This document shows, in pieces, positions 34,561 through 45,989 of a stretch of DNA of 56,139 nucleotides. The notes beneath the pieces are model-generated. The model saw nothing but the letters and a program-made list of their open reading frames with translations, did not search any database and had not been told where the DNA came from. The translations under genes and the position numbers were made by a program. Each line of letters starts with the position of its first letter. Position 1 is the stretch's first letter. The DNA is taken from assembly GCA_944375885.1 (NCBI GenBank), contig CALWBB010000004.1:1-56139 (forward strand), in the 5' to 3' direction. Origin of the DNA: an uncultured Merdimonas sp. GTDB lineage: Bacteria; Bacillota; Clostridia; Lachnospirales; Lachnospiraceae.

Positions 34561-35913
34561 TTATTTCTCTTCTTTTGTATCTATATTGGGCTCAGACTCC
34601 TCTTTTGGGAGCTTGGTGACGAGCACCTGCTCGATGCGCTTGTCCTGAATCTTCTGAATCTCAAAGCGCAGTCCGTCAAGTTCTACTGTCTGCAGATCCG
34701 TCTCCTCCGGGATATATCCAAGCTCATCCAGAAGAAGGCCCGAAATCGTGTCGTGGCTCTCGGATTCCAGCTCGGTGTCCAGCTCGTCATTCAGGTCGTT
34801 GATAGTCACCAGGCCCTTCAGCAGCCAGGTATGGTCATCGACTTCCTCGATCTTCGGCTCGTCATCTTCGTCTCCGGTGTCATCGATAGGCCCCATGACC
34901 TCCTCTACCAGATCCTCAATGGTCACAATGCCGGAAAAACCGCCGTACTCATCGATCAGGATCGCGATATACTGATGAGATTCCTGAAGCTCCTTGAAGA
35001 GCTCGTCGATATTTTTACTTTCCAGTACAAAATATGGCTTGCGAAGCAGAGAACGGATGTCCACATGCTCAAAACCGCAGCGCCGGGCTTCCACAATAAA
35101 ATCCTTGATATACAGGACACCGATAATATTGTCGATATCTTCCTCGTAAACCGGAATTCTGGAATGGCGGGTGGCCAGCATCTCATCCAGATAGGAGGAG
35201 AGCGGCTCGTCTACGTCGATGGCGTAGACATCTGTGCGGGAAGTCATGACCTCCCGGGCCAGGATATCGTCAAACTCAAACACGGAATCCAGCATTTCAG
35301 ATTCATACTCGTCGAAGACGCCTGATTCTACACCGTTTTCAATCAACGCCCGGATTTCCGCTTCCGATACCTTCTCTTCCGACACCTCATCATGCATACC
35401 GGCCAGACGGAGCACCAGTCCCGTAGACAGGGAAAGCAGCTTCACGATGGGGGCTGTGATTTTGGAAAAAACCCGGATGGGGCCAACCACAAACATGCTG
35501 AAGGCTTCCGCTTTCTGCTGGGCGATACGCTTGGGTACCAATTCGCCCAGTACCAGGGTAAAGTAGGATAGAAGCAGTGTGATGACAACTACAGATATCG
35601 TATCGCTGTTCGGGATATGTAGATTCACCAGCACGCCCTCCAGCCGCTTGGAAATACCGGTAGCGGCGGATGCACTGTTGAAAAATCCGGCCAGCGTAAT
35701 CACGATCTGTATCGTTGAAAGAAAACGCGAGGGCTCCTTTAAAAGCTCCAGGACAAGGGCTGCTTTCTTACTGCCCTCATCAGCTTTCTGCGACAACTTG
35801 CTGGGGCTTGCGGATACAAGCGCCATCTCCGCGCCGGCAAAGTAAGCGTTCAATGCCGTCAGGAATACAAGCAAAAGTAACTGCAGCCATAAATTGTCAG
35901 GGTCAGGGTCCAT
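34561..35913 (-). CDS. CNNM/CorC-family transporter-associated protein (HlyC-type)
   Basis: 450 residues. An N-terminal DUF21/CNNM membrane domain (FLTALNAYFAGAEMALVSAS, with several TM helices to about 190) is followed by a CBS pair (TSRTDVYAIDV, RIPVYEEDIDNIIG, LIDEYGGFSG) and a C-terminal CorC_HlyC domain. Relatives are linked to magnesium and cobalt efflux; older 'hemolysin' labels are not informative. The TM-to-CBS link is intact. I chose ATG 35913, about 10 nt after AGGAGG, over a start 19 codons upstream with no site. An 8-bp inverted repeat lies in its upstream region. Confidence 0.92.
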   Translation of the reverse strand: MDPDPDNLWLQLLLLVFLTALNAYFAGAEMALVSASPSKLSQKADEGSKKAALVLELLKEPSRFLSTIQIVITLAGFFNSASAATGISKRLEGVLVNLHIPNSDTISVVVITLLLSYFTLVLGELVPKRIAQQKAEAFSMFVVGPIRVFSKITAPIVKLLSLSTGLVLRLAGMHDEVSEEKVSEAEIRALIENGVESGVFDEYESEMLDSVFEFDDILAREVMTSRTDVYAIDVDEPLSSYLDEMLATRHSRIPVYEEDIDNIIGVLYIKDFIVEARRCGFEHVDIRSLLRKPYFVLESKNIDELFKELQESHQYIAILIDEYGGFSGIVTIEDLVEEVMGPIDDTGDEDDEPKIEEVDDHTWLLKGLVTINDLNDELDTELESESHDTISGLLLDELGYIPEETDLQTVELDGLRFEIQKIQDKRIEQVLVTKLPKEESEPNIDTKEEK

Positions 35914-35946
35914 AAAAATAAAACCTCCTAAAAATAAAATAAAATT

Positions 35947-35970
35947 TTGGATCCATATCTGCGGATCCAA
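35947..35970. repeat. inverted repeat upstream of the CNNM gene
   Basis: TTGGATCC (35947-35954) and GGATCCAA (35963-35970), 8-nt centre, no T-run. It lies 34 bp before the CNNM start codon and may be an operator or leader hairpin. The rest of the 35914-36140 gap is AT-rich with no other feature I can support. Confidence 0.5.
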
Positions 35971-36140
35971 GTATATATAACGATCTACATTCTATCACAG
36001 ATTTTCATACCGCTCAAGAATTTTTTAATTTTTCTTGAATTTGTTGTTTTTTACTTTACCAGACGGTATAATAAAAATAGATTTATCCGTGCGGAATGAT
36101 TATGGATGGATTCCGAGACAAGACAAAAGGAGATGAGACA

Positions 36141-37739
36141 ATGAAGCTGACGTTTCTTGGCGCGGATCATGAGGTCACGGGGAGCTGCCACATGCTGGAA
36201 GCCTGCGGGAAGATTATACTTGTGGACTGCGGGATGGAACAGGGGCCGGATATCTATGAGAATCAGGAGATTCCTGTGGACGCCGGGCATATCGACTATG
36301 TGTTTCTGACCCATGCCCACATCGATCACTCCGGGCTTTTGCCCCTGCTCTACAAAAGAGGGTTCCGGGGCGCGGTGTTTGCGACCTACGCCACCTGGGA
36401 TCTCTGCGAGATTATGCTTCGCGACAGCGCGCATATCCAGATGTTTGAGGCAGAATGGCGCAACAGGAAGGCCAGGCGTTCCGGCAAGCCTGAATATGTA
36501 CCTCTGTATACCATGGAGGATGCGGACGGCGTCATGAAGCTTTTCTGCGGCTGTCCTTATGGGGAGCGCATCCAGATTACAGAAGGGATTGACATTCGTT
36601 TTACGGATGTGGGCCACCTTTTAGGCTCGGCCTGCATTGAGATATGGCTGAAGGAACGACAGGAGGAGACGAAGCTTCTGTTTTCCGGCGATGTGGGAAA
36701 TGTCCACCAGCCGATCCTGAAGGATCCCAGCACGGTAGACATGGCGGATTATGTCATTATGGAATCTACCTATGGAGATCGAAGCCATGGGGAGAGGCCG
36801 GATTACATCGGAACCCTGACCCGGATCCTGCAGGAAACCTTTGACCGGGGAGGCAACGTAGTAGTTCCCTCTTTCGCGGTGGGACGCACGCAGGAGATGC
36901 TCTACTTCCTAAGGGAGATTAAAAGCAAGGGACTGGTAAAGGGCCATGGCGGCTTCAAGGTCTATGTGGACAGTCCGCTGGCTGTCCAAGCCACGACTGT
37001 CTTCAATAAAAATATGTACGAATGCTTTGATGAAGAGACTCTTGCCCTGGTAAACTCCGGCGTTAATCCGATCAGCTTTCCGGGGCTTAGGCTTTCCATT
37101 ACCAGCGATGAGTCCAAAGCCATCAATTTTGATGAGGAACCCAAGGTCATCATTTCCGCATCCGGTATGTGTGAGGCGGGCCGGATCCGGCACCACCTGA
37201 AGCATAATCTGTGGAGGCCGGAGTGTACCATCCTGTTTGTAGGCTACCAGGCCGTGGGCACCCTTGGCAGGGCCCTTGTGGAAGGCGCGGCGGAAGTAAA
37301 GCTTTTTGGAGAACCGGTGGAGGTGCGCGCCCATGTGGAGACTCTGGCCGGAATCAGCGGACACGCGGACAAACAAGGGCTGATTAACTGGCTGGAAGGC
37401 CTGCGCAGCAAACCAAGGAGGGTCTTTATCGTACACGGTGAGGATCAGGTCTGCGACAGCTTTGCGCAGTGCCTGCGAAACGAATATGGGTACAGCACCG
37501 CGGCTCCGTATACCGGAGAGAGCTGGGATCTGGCGGCAAATGTGCGCATCGCGGAAGGAAGCAGGGAGAGAATCCAGAAAAAGGCAAAGGCAAGACAGGC
37601 CGCGACCGTATACGACAGGCTGGTGGAATGCGCGAAGCGGCTGATGAGCCTGATAGAGCGCAGCAAAGGACTGGCGAATAAGGATCTGGCAAAGTTCGCC
37701 GATCAGATTCAGGCTCTTTGCGATAAATGGGAAAAATAA
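36141..37739 (+). CDS. MBL-fold/beta-CASP RNA-processing-type hydrolase
   Basis: 532 residues. The metallo-beta-lactamase signature HAHIDH is at 58-63, followed by DVGHLLGSA and FSGDVG. The beta-CASP part shows VVPSFAVGRTQEML, ISASGMCEAGR and ISGHADKQGL. This is the YSH1/CPSF-73-like COG1236 group, which includes RNA exo- and endonucleases; the substrate here is unknown. ATG 36141 has AAAGGAG about 9 nt upstream. A longer form starting at 36096 is possible but lacks a site. The amidase gene follows after 20 bp. Confidence 0.9.
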   Translation: MKLTFLGADHEVTGSCHMLEACGKIILVDCGMEQGPDIYENQEIPVDAGHIDYVFLTHAHIDHSGLLPLLYKRGFRGAVFATYATWDLCEIMLRDSAHIQMFEAEWRNRKARRSGKPEYVPLYTMEDADGVMKLFCGCPYGERIQITEGIDIRFTDVGHLLGSACIEIWLKERQEETKLLFSGDVGNVHQPILKDPSTVDMADYVIMESTYGDRSHGERPDYIGTLTRILQETFDRGGNVVVPSFAVGRTQEMLYFLREIKSKGLVKGHGGFKVYVDSPLAVQATTVFNKNMYECFDEETLALVNSGVNPISFPGLRLSITSDESKAINFDEEPKVIISASGMCEAGRIRHHLKHNLWRPECTILFVGYQAVGTLGRALVEGAAEVKLFGEPVEVRAHVETLAGISGHADKQGLINWLEGLRSKPRRVFIVHGEDQVCDSFAQCLRNEYGYSTAAPYTGESWDLAANVRIAEGSRERIQKKAKARQAATVYDRLVECAKRLMSLIERSKGLANKDLAKFADQIQALCDKWEK

Positions 37740-37759
37740 CGAGGGGAGAAGAACAAGAC

Positions 37760-38518
37760 ATGGATACAAATGAAAAGCAGGATCTGACACCGGAACAGCG
37801 CCGCCGCAGGATGGCATTGAAAAAGAGAAAGCAGCGGGAGCTGCAGCGCAGGCGGCGGAAGAAAAGAATCATCATTGGGGCGGCTGCCGCTGCCTGTGTC
37901 CTGATTCTTGCTTTTACCATCTTCCAGGTCATACGGCTGGTCGGTTCTGGTTCCGAACTGATTTCCGCCAAAGGAGATACCTTTGTGATTGCCCTGGATC
38001 CCGGACATGGCGGGGAGGATACCGGCATGACAGGGGGAGAGGCTGTGGAAAAGGACGTCGATCTGAAGATCTGCTCCAAACTTGAGATCATGCTGGAAAG
38101 CCAGGGATACCAGGTTATCATGACCCGGACAGACGATACCCGCCTTTCTAAGGAAGAAAGAGCTGCCCTGGCCAATGAATCCGGCGCGGATCTGCTGGTG
38201 AGCGTTCACTGTAACTACGCAGAGAACGATGCTGAGAAATCCGGAGCGGTAAGCTGCTACCAGGACAAAGACAAAAAGAGCCAGGCCCTGGCTGAAAATA
38301 TCCAGGCCATGCTGATTGAGGAAAGCCAGGCGGCAGACGGAGGCACGGAGGCTGGAAATTATACGATCCTCAGCAGCACTCAGATGCCGGCGGTACTCAT
38401 CCAGCCCGGATATCTGAGCAGCGTGGAGGAAGCGGCAAGGCTGGCGGACGATTCCTACCAGAATGATGTGGCGAAGGGGATTGCCTACGGCATCCTGGCA
38501 AGTCTGGACAGAGGTTAA
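37760..38518 (+). CDS. N-acetylmuramoyl-L-alanine amidase family protein, active-site Glu replaced
   Basis: 252 residues. A Lys/Arg-rich cytoplasmic N-terminus and one TM helix (about 36-58) anchor an Amidase_3 domain outside the membrane. The zinc ligands are present: H83 in DPGHGGED, E97 in AVEKD and H150 in VSVHCNY. The second conserved Glu, normally in a 'LVExGF(I/L)SN' motif and needed for catalysis, is Gln215 here (AVLIQPGYLSS). It may therefore be inactive or weakly active, perhaps a peptidoglycan-binding regulator. ATG 37760 follows GAGGGGA by about 11 nt. It is 20 bp after the MBL gene. Confidence 0.88.
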   Translation: MDTNEKQDLTPEQRRRRMALKKRKQRELQRRRRKKRIIIGAAAAACVLILAFTIFQVIRLVGSGSELISAKGDTFVIALDPGHGGEDTGMTGGEAVEKDVDLKICSKLEIMLESQGYQVIMTRTDDTRLSKEERAALANESGADLLVSVHCNYAENDAEKSGAVSCYQDKDKKSQALAENIQAMLIEESQAADGGTEAGNYTILSSTQMPAVLIQPGYLSSVEEAARLADDSYQNDVAKGIAYGILASLDRG

Positions 38519-38644
38519 CGAGGTTCCCAAGCGGCAGCTGGAGGATATCCTTCTTTAATTAATTGTCAGATAAAACTGTGCAAATAATATATATTGCTTA
38601 ATTAATTTTTCTTTTATGAATTGTTTATAGTTTCTTTAGAAACG

Positions 38645-38671
38645 TTAGCACTCGTTAATTGACAGTGCTAA
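38645..38671. promoter_or_regulatory. CIRCE element (HrcA operator)
   Basis: TTAGCACTC (38645-38653), 9-nt spacer, CAGTGCTAA (38663-38671). It matches the CIRCE consensus TTAGCACTC-N9-GAGTGCTAA at 17 of 18 arm positions. It lies about 140 bp before the Hsp20 start. A weak promoter (TTAATT 38602, TATAGT 38626, 18-nt spacer) would put the transcript start just before it. The remaining 38519-38644 stretch is AT-rich with a repeated TTAATTAATT. Confidence 0.9.
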
Positions 38672-38812
38672 CAAAAAGGACTATGATATGTACTGTCAAG
38701 AGGGAAAGGAAAAGAGAAAAGGAACCGGAGCCGAAAGGAGCCGGCAGCCTGACCGAATCCGGAACCCCGGGACAAAACCTATTGTAAGAGACAGAAAAAA
38801 GGAGCGATATAT

Positions 38813-39280
38813 ATGTTGACACCGAGCGTATTTGGAAAAGATTTCTTTGAGGATTTTGATGATATGTTTAACTTCCCGTTCTGGGACGACCGCGACATGA
38901 AGAAGATCGAGAAAAAGCTGTATGGCCGCAGGGGCAGGAACCTGATGAAGACCGACATTAAAGAGACGGATACAGCGTATGAGCTGGAGATGGATCTGCC
39001 GGGCTTCCAGAAGGATGAAGTAAAGGTAGCTCTGGAGAACGGATATCTGACCATCAGCGCCGCGAGAGGACTGGACAAGGATGAGCAGGACAAGAAGACC
39101 TCGAAGTACATCCGCAGAGAGCGTTACGCGGGAGCCTGCCAGAGAAGCTTCTATGTGGGCGACACCGTAAAGCAGGAGGACATCAAGGGCGAATTCAAGC
39201 ACGGCATCCTGAAGCTGACGATTCCGAAGAAGGCAGCGAAGCCGGAAGTGGAAGCGTCCAAGTATATCACAATCGAATAA
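38813..39280 (+). CDS. Hsp20-family small heat-shock protein
   Basis: 155 residues, typical of small alpha-crystallin chaperones that hold unfolded proteins without ATP. The alpha-crystallin domain (about 42-140) shows YELEMDLPGFQKDEVKVALE, YLTISA and a final GILKLTIPKK with the I-x-I/V-like tail motif region. The N-terminus is rich in Phe and Asp (FGKDFFEDFDDMFNFPF), as in clostridial Hsp18. ATG 38813 follows AAGGAG by 9 nt. The CIRCE element upstream implies HrcA repression released by heat. It is monocistronic, ending at a strong terminator. Confidence 0.95.
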   Translation: MLTPSVFGKDFFEDFDDMFNFPFWDDRDMKKIEKKLYGRRGRNLMKTDIKETDTAYELEMDLPGFQKDEVKVALENGYLTISAARGLDKDEQDKKTSKYIRRERYAGACQRSFYVGDTVKQEDIKGEFKHGILKLTIPKKAAKPEVEASKYITIE

Positions 39281-39300
39281 TGATTAAAAATTAATCTTTG

Positions 39301-39339
39301 AAAGAGGCCCGGCGGCAGCTGTTACCGCCGGGCCTCTTT
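39301..39339 (+). terminator. terminator of hsp20
   Basis: AAAGAGGCCCGGCGG (39301-39315) and CCGCCGGGCCTCTTT (39325-39339) give a perfect 15-bp stem with a 9-nt loop, 20 nt after the hsp20 stop. The stem ends in TTT. Confidence 0.9.
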
Positions 39340-39495
39340 CTATAACAGCGCGCCTGGAGGCACACACCTTTTTTGCTCAACGGGTGGTAATCAACTGCGG
39401 GGCAGCGCTTTTCGATGCAACTATCATCAAAAGAACTGTTACTTGCTTTGGCGGTGCAGATGTAATTTCGGATTTCCTTTCTGAGCAGACTGTGC

Positions 39496-39535
39496 TATAA
39501 TGACTCCAGACTGGGAAAATCTGCGGCAGTTTTTC
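39496..39535 (+). promoter_or_regulatory. -10 element and palindromic leader motif of the small Cys-rich gene
   Basis: A perfect TATAAT (39496-39501) has only a weak -35 (TTTCCT, 17-nt spacer). Just downstream lies the imperfect palindrome GAAAA-T-CTGCGGCAG-TTTTTC (39515-39535). A near copy occurs before the ABC exporter at 3561-3584. It may be an operator or leader hairpin. The rest of 39340-39576 shows nothing else. Confidence 0.45.
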
Positions 39536-39576
39536 TCAGAAACCAAAAATAAAACCATAGAAAAGGAGCTGTTCAT

Positions 39577-39933
39577 ATGGATAAACAGGTACGGGATTTT
39601 GTGACAGAGAAGACCAGGGCGCTGCTGGCGTCCGCCACCTGCTGCAAGGAAGCGAAAGAGGCGGCTGAGAGCTGGCTGGCGGCTGCAGGCACGGATAAAG
39701 AGGCAGAGGAGACCAGAAAATACCTCGCGGAGCTGGAAGAGGATATCGTGTCCATCGATGATCTGATCGGGCTGGCTGAGTCTGAGATGGGGCAGAAGAT
39801 TTTCGGGGAGAACGCAAAAAATGTGGCAGAGGAAGGCCGCCAGGCGAAGGCTGCCGGGGCGAAATACTGCTTCTGCGACGCCTGCAAAGCAGTGGAGGCG
39901 ATTCTCTCCAAAAAAGCGGAGATGCTGGCATAA
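39577..39933 (+). CDS. small acidic Cys-containing hypothetical protein
   Basis: 118 residues, mostly predicted helix, Ala/Glu/Lys-rich. Cysteines cluster at SATCCKEA (22-23) and YCFCDACKA (near 97-103), which could bind a metal. I do not recognise a characterised family; similar proteins occur in Lachnospiraceae. There is no signal peptide or TM helix. ATG 39577 follows AAAGGAG. It sits between hsp20 and a nitroreductase gene. A stress or metal role is possible but not supported by sequence. Confidence 0.75.
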   Translation: MDKQVRDFVTEKTRALLASATCCKEAKEAAESWLAAAGTDKEAEETRKYLAELEEDIVSIDDLIGLAESEMGQKIFGENAKNVAEEGRQAKAAGAKYCFCDACKAVEAILSKKAEMLA

Positions 39934-40010
39934 CTGGAGATAGACCGTAAAAACGCATTCAGTTTACGTAACTATTTTATGCAAACCAAATGCTGAAAGG
40001 AGGCTTTTAC

Positions 40011-40532
40011 ATGAGCGAGACATTACAGGTTATCCGGGAAAGACGCAGCTGCAAAAGCTACAAGCCGGATATGATTCCAGAAGAAGTCATCCAGACGATT
40101 GCAGAGGCAGGCACCTGGGCGCCCAGCGGCATGGGGCGGCAGTCCGCTATCATCGTGGCCATTACCAACAAAGAACTGCGTGACAGGCTTTCCCGCATGA
40201 ACGCGCAGATTATGGGTGCGGAAATGGATCCCTTCTACGGCGCTCCGGTGGTACTCGTAGTGCTGGCGGATAAAAAGGTGCCGACCCACGTATACGACGG
40301 CGCTTTGGTTATGGAGAACCTGCTGCTGGCGGCGGCGGATCTGGGAATTGGAAGCTGCTGGATCCACCGGGCGAAAGAAGAGTTTGAGAGCGCGGAAGGA
40401 AAAGAGATTCTAAAAGCTCTTGGAATTGAGGGCGATTACGAGGGCATCGGCCACTGCATTCTGGGCTACCCGGCCGCGGAACCGAAGGAAGCGGCGGCCC
40501 GGAAGGATTCGTATATCTATTATGCCAGATAA
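40011..40532 (+). CDS. nitroreductase-family flavoprotein
   Basis: 173 residues, a compact FMN-dependent NAD(P)H oxidoreductase. It opens with VIRERRSCKSYKP, the FMN-phosphate-binding RxSxRxY-like segment of the family, then TWAPSGMGRQ, and later LLLAAADLGIGSCWIHRA, which shapes the FMN pocket. The natural substrate is unknown; relatives reduce nitroaromatics, quinones or flavins. ATG 40011 follows AAAGGAGG by 8 nt; an in-frame ATG at 39990 has no site. The gap before it has no clear terminator. Confidence 0.92.
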   Translation: MSETLQVIRERRSCKSYKPDMIPEEVIQTIAEAGTWAPSGMGRQSAIIVAITNKELRDRLSRMNAQIMGAEMDPFYGAPVVLVVLADKKVPTHVYDGALVMENLLLAAADLGIGSCWIHRAKEEFESAEGKEILKALGIEGDYEGIGHCILGYPAAEPKEAAARKDSYIYYAR

Positions 40533-40612
40533 TTCGTGAAGTTCCCGGTTTTCTTTTTCCTGGATATGCTGTATAATATATACAAGAAATACTGGAAAGG
40601 AGACGGAGGTAT

Positions 40613-41251
40613 ATGGCAAATAACACAATCATCACCATTGCCCGCCAGTATGGGAGCGGCGGACACGACATCGGCAAGAAGCTGGCAGAGGAACTGAAGA
40701 TTCCTTTCTATGACAAAGAGCTTTTGGAGAGGGCGGCCAAGGACAGCGGCTTCTGCCAGGAGATATTCGAGAACTACGACGAGAAGCCGACGAACAGCTT
40801 TCTGTATTCCCTTGTGATGGACACCTATTCCATGGGATATTCGACGGCTGCTTTCGCGGAGATGCCCCTGAACCATAAGATTTTCCTGGCGCAGTTCAAC
40901 GCCATCAAGGACATCGCCAAAGAAGGCCCCTGCGTGATCGTGGGCCGCTGCGCGGACTACGCGCTTGCGGATTTTCCGAATGTGGTGAACGTGTATCTGT
41001 ACGCGGATCTGCAGTCCCGCATCGCCCGCATCGCCCGCCGGCATGACGTGACGGACGCCAAAGCGAAGGATCTGATTCAGAAGACGGACAAGAGCCGCGC
41101 CAGCTACTACAATTATTACACGAATAAAAAGTGGGGCGAGGCTACCGGCTACGATCTCTGCCTGAACACGGCCAGCCTTGGCATCGACGGGACGATCCAC
41201 ATGATCCGGGAGTTCGCGGCCTACAAAGAGCGGGAGCATGAAAGGATCTGA
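40613..41251 (+). CDS. cytidylate-kinase-like family protein
   Basis: 212 residues. ITIARQYGSGGHDIGKKLAEEL is a P-loop-like start in which GSGGHDIGK replaces the usual GxxxxGK[ST]. FYDKELLERAAKDSG, IVGRCADYAL and RIARIARRHDVT mark the Cytidylate_kin_2 family, common in Clostridia and Bacteroidetes beside the true cmk. The nucleotide specificity is unproven. ATG 40613 follows GGAGACGGAGG. It is the first of a likely run with dtd and carB (21-bp and 2-bp gaps). Confidence 0.88.
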   Translation: MANNTIITIARQYGSGGHDIGKKLAEELKIPFYDKELLERAAKDSGFCQEIFENYDEKPTNSFLYSLVMDTYSMGYSTAAFAEMPLNHKIFLAQFNAIKDIAKEGPCVIVGRCADYALADFPNVVNVYLYADLQSRIARIARRHDVTDAKAKDLIQKTDKSRASYYNYYTNKKWGEATGYDLCLNTASLGIDGTIHMIREFAAYKEREHERI

Positions 41252-41272
41252 CAGACAGCAAAGGAAAAGCAG

Positions 41273-41731
41273 ATGAAACTTGTAATACAGAGAGTTTCCC
41301 GCGCATCGGTGACGGTGCGCGGGGAGGTAATTGGACACATCGGCCAGGGCTTTCTCGTCCTGGTGGGTGTGGGCCAGAAAGACACGAAGGAGGACGCAGA
41401 CCGTCTGGCGCGCAAAATGATCGGCCTGCGTATTTTTTCGGATGAAAACGGAAAGATTAACAAGTCCCTGAAGGATGTGGACGGACAGCTTCTGCTGGTG
41501 TCCCAGTTCACGCTGTACGCGGACTGCCGCCATGGCAACCGCCCCGGATTTACGGATGCGGCAGATCCCGGACTGGCAGAAGAGCTGTATGAATATCTGA
41601 TCGATATCTGCCGCCGGGAGATCCCCGTGGTGGAGCAGGGAGAATTTGGCGCCGAAATGAAGGTAGAGCTGGTCAACGACGGCCCCTTTACCATATTGCT
41701 TGACTCAGAAATGTACAGGGAGAAAAAATAA
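41273..41731 (+). CDS. dtd: D-aminoacyl-tRNA deacylase
   Basis: 152 residues, normal length. It removes D-amino acids and glycine wrongly attached to tRNA. Both family active-site motifs are present: SQFTLYADCRHGNRPGF (the SQFTL segment) and NDGPFT (the GP cis-proline motif). It also begins with the typical MKLVIQRVSRASV. It ends 2 bp before carB, so the two are probably co-translated, although their pathways are unrelated. Confidence 0.95.
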   Translation: MKLVIQRVSRASVTVRGEVIGHIGQGFLVLVGVGQKDTKEDADRLARKMIGLRIFSDENGKINKSLKDVDGQLLLVSQFTLYADCRHGNRPGFTDAADPGLAEELYEYLIDICRREIPVVEQGEFGAEMKVELVNDGPFTILLDSEMYREKK

Positions 41732-41733
41732 GA

Positions 41734-44958
<3,225 letters not shown>

Positions 44959-44967
44959 ATACGATTT

Positions 44968-45002
44968 GCAAGGGGGGTATTATGAAAATAATCCCCCCTT
45001 GC
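44968..45002 (+). promoter_or_regulatory. hairpin that covers the ribosome site and start of the HNH gene
   Basis: GCAAGGGGGG (44968-44977) pairs with CCCCCCTTGC (44993-45002), and ATTAT (44979-44983) pairs with ATAAT (44988-44992), past one bulged T. The loop is GAAA, a stable GNRA tetraloop. The Shine-Dalgarno run and the ATG (44982-44984) are both inside. No T-run follows, so it is not a standard carB terminator. Confidence 0.85.
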
Positions 45003-45929
45003 GGAAATGATTCGAAATTAATAGATGGAATGATAATAATATTACGTCATATGGATAGAAAAATAATAGTTCTTACGCTGTTTATTTCTGTTGCTGCGGT
45101 AACTATATTAATTTTAGGATTGAAAATTCTTTTTACCAAAATAGCAAATAATTACATAAAAAGAAATAGAGACAGCTTATTCAAGGACGTGGAAGAAAGA
45201 GCCACCAAAAATAAGAATGATGGAATAAAACTGCTAAAGAATATTTCTGTTTATACGGAATATATAGAAGAACTTGGCATTAACCAGGAATATGAGTGTT
45301 CCAGTTCAATTGTGGCAAATGCATCCAATAATCATATTAAATATCTTATAAAATATTCTAATATTGATAGTTCAGAATATTGTTTGGAATGTATTGACTT
45401 TTGCATTTGTTTTATGAATGCATTAAAAAAATTTCAAGCTAACATGAAAAATTTGCAAGTTCGTATAAGCCGCCGCCTTCCTTGGTTTGTACGCATATTT
45501 GCCACAAAGGAAGCCATACCATACATGGTCTGCGGTGTAGATTATAAATTGGCTGAAATTGAAAATCCAGAGTTTTCCTTTCTTTATGTAAGTCCAGCGG
45601 GAAGAAGCAAACGTTCTTGTGATATTGAAATCACTCCAAACATTTTAAAAAATATTCAAGCTGAAATAAGCAAAAAAATTGAGCGTTCAGGGCATTCTAA
45701 GCTGCAAAGAAATGCTATGACAAATGACTTAAGAGAAGCCATTAAAAAACGTGACAATTATACTTGTTGTATATGTGGAAATAGCATTTATAAAGAACCT
45801 AATCTGCTTCTGGAAGTAGATCACATCATTCCAATTTCAAAGGGCGGAAAAACAGAAGCTAATAATTTGCAAACATTATGTTGGAGATGTAACCGCAAAA
45901 AGTTTACCAAATCAGAGCCATCAACTTAA
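44982..45929 (+). CDS. AT-rich membrane-anchored HNH nuclease-like protein
   Basis: 315 residues. One TM helix lies near 27-50. The middle is unrecognised and Lys/Ile/Asn-rich. The C-terminus (about 250-310) is an HNH domain: RDNYTCCICG, then LEVDHIIPISKGG and NNLQTLCWRCNRKK. It should bind zinc and cut nucleic acid near the inner membrane face, if active. Base composition is much more AT-rich than both neighbours, a sign of transfer. The ATG at 44982 has a fine AGGGGGG site but is locked in a hairpin; starts at 45030 or 45051 are possible. A second strong hairpin covers its stop codon. Confidence 0.8.
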   Translation: MKIIPPCGNDSKLIDGMIIILRHMDRKIIVLTLFISVAAVTILILGLKILFTKIANNYIKRNRDSLFKDVEERATKNKNDGIKLLKNISVYTEYIEELGINQEYECSSSIVANASNNHIKYLIKYSNIDSSEYCLECIDFCICFMNALKKFQANMKNLQVRISRRLPWFVRIFATKEAIPYMVCGVDYKLAEIENPEFSFLYVSPAGRSKRSCDIEITPNILKNIQAEISKKIERSGHSKLQRNAMTNDLREAIKKRDNYTCCICGNSIYKEPNLLLEVDHIIPISKGGKTEANNLQTLCWRCNRKKFTKSEPST

Positions 45930-45943
45930 GTGATGGCTCTGAT
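45911..45943. repeat. perfect hairpin over the 3' end of the HNH gene
   Basis: ATCAGAGCCATCA (45911-45923) and TGATGGCTCTGAT (45931-45943) form a 13-bp perfect stem. The stop codon TAA is in the 7-nt loop. No T-run follows directly. Together with the hairpin at 44968-45002 it brackets the AT-rich gene. Confidence 0.85.
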
Positions 45944-45989
45944 AGCATGATCAATTAACACGCTTTCATTTTTGCTGTGCTATAGAATT

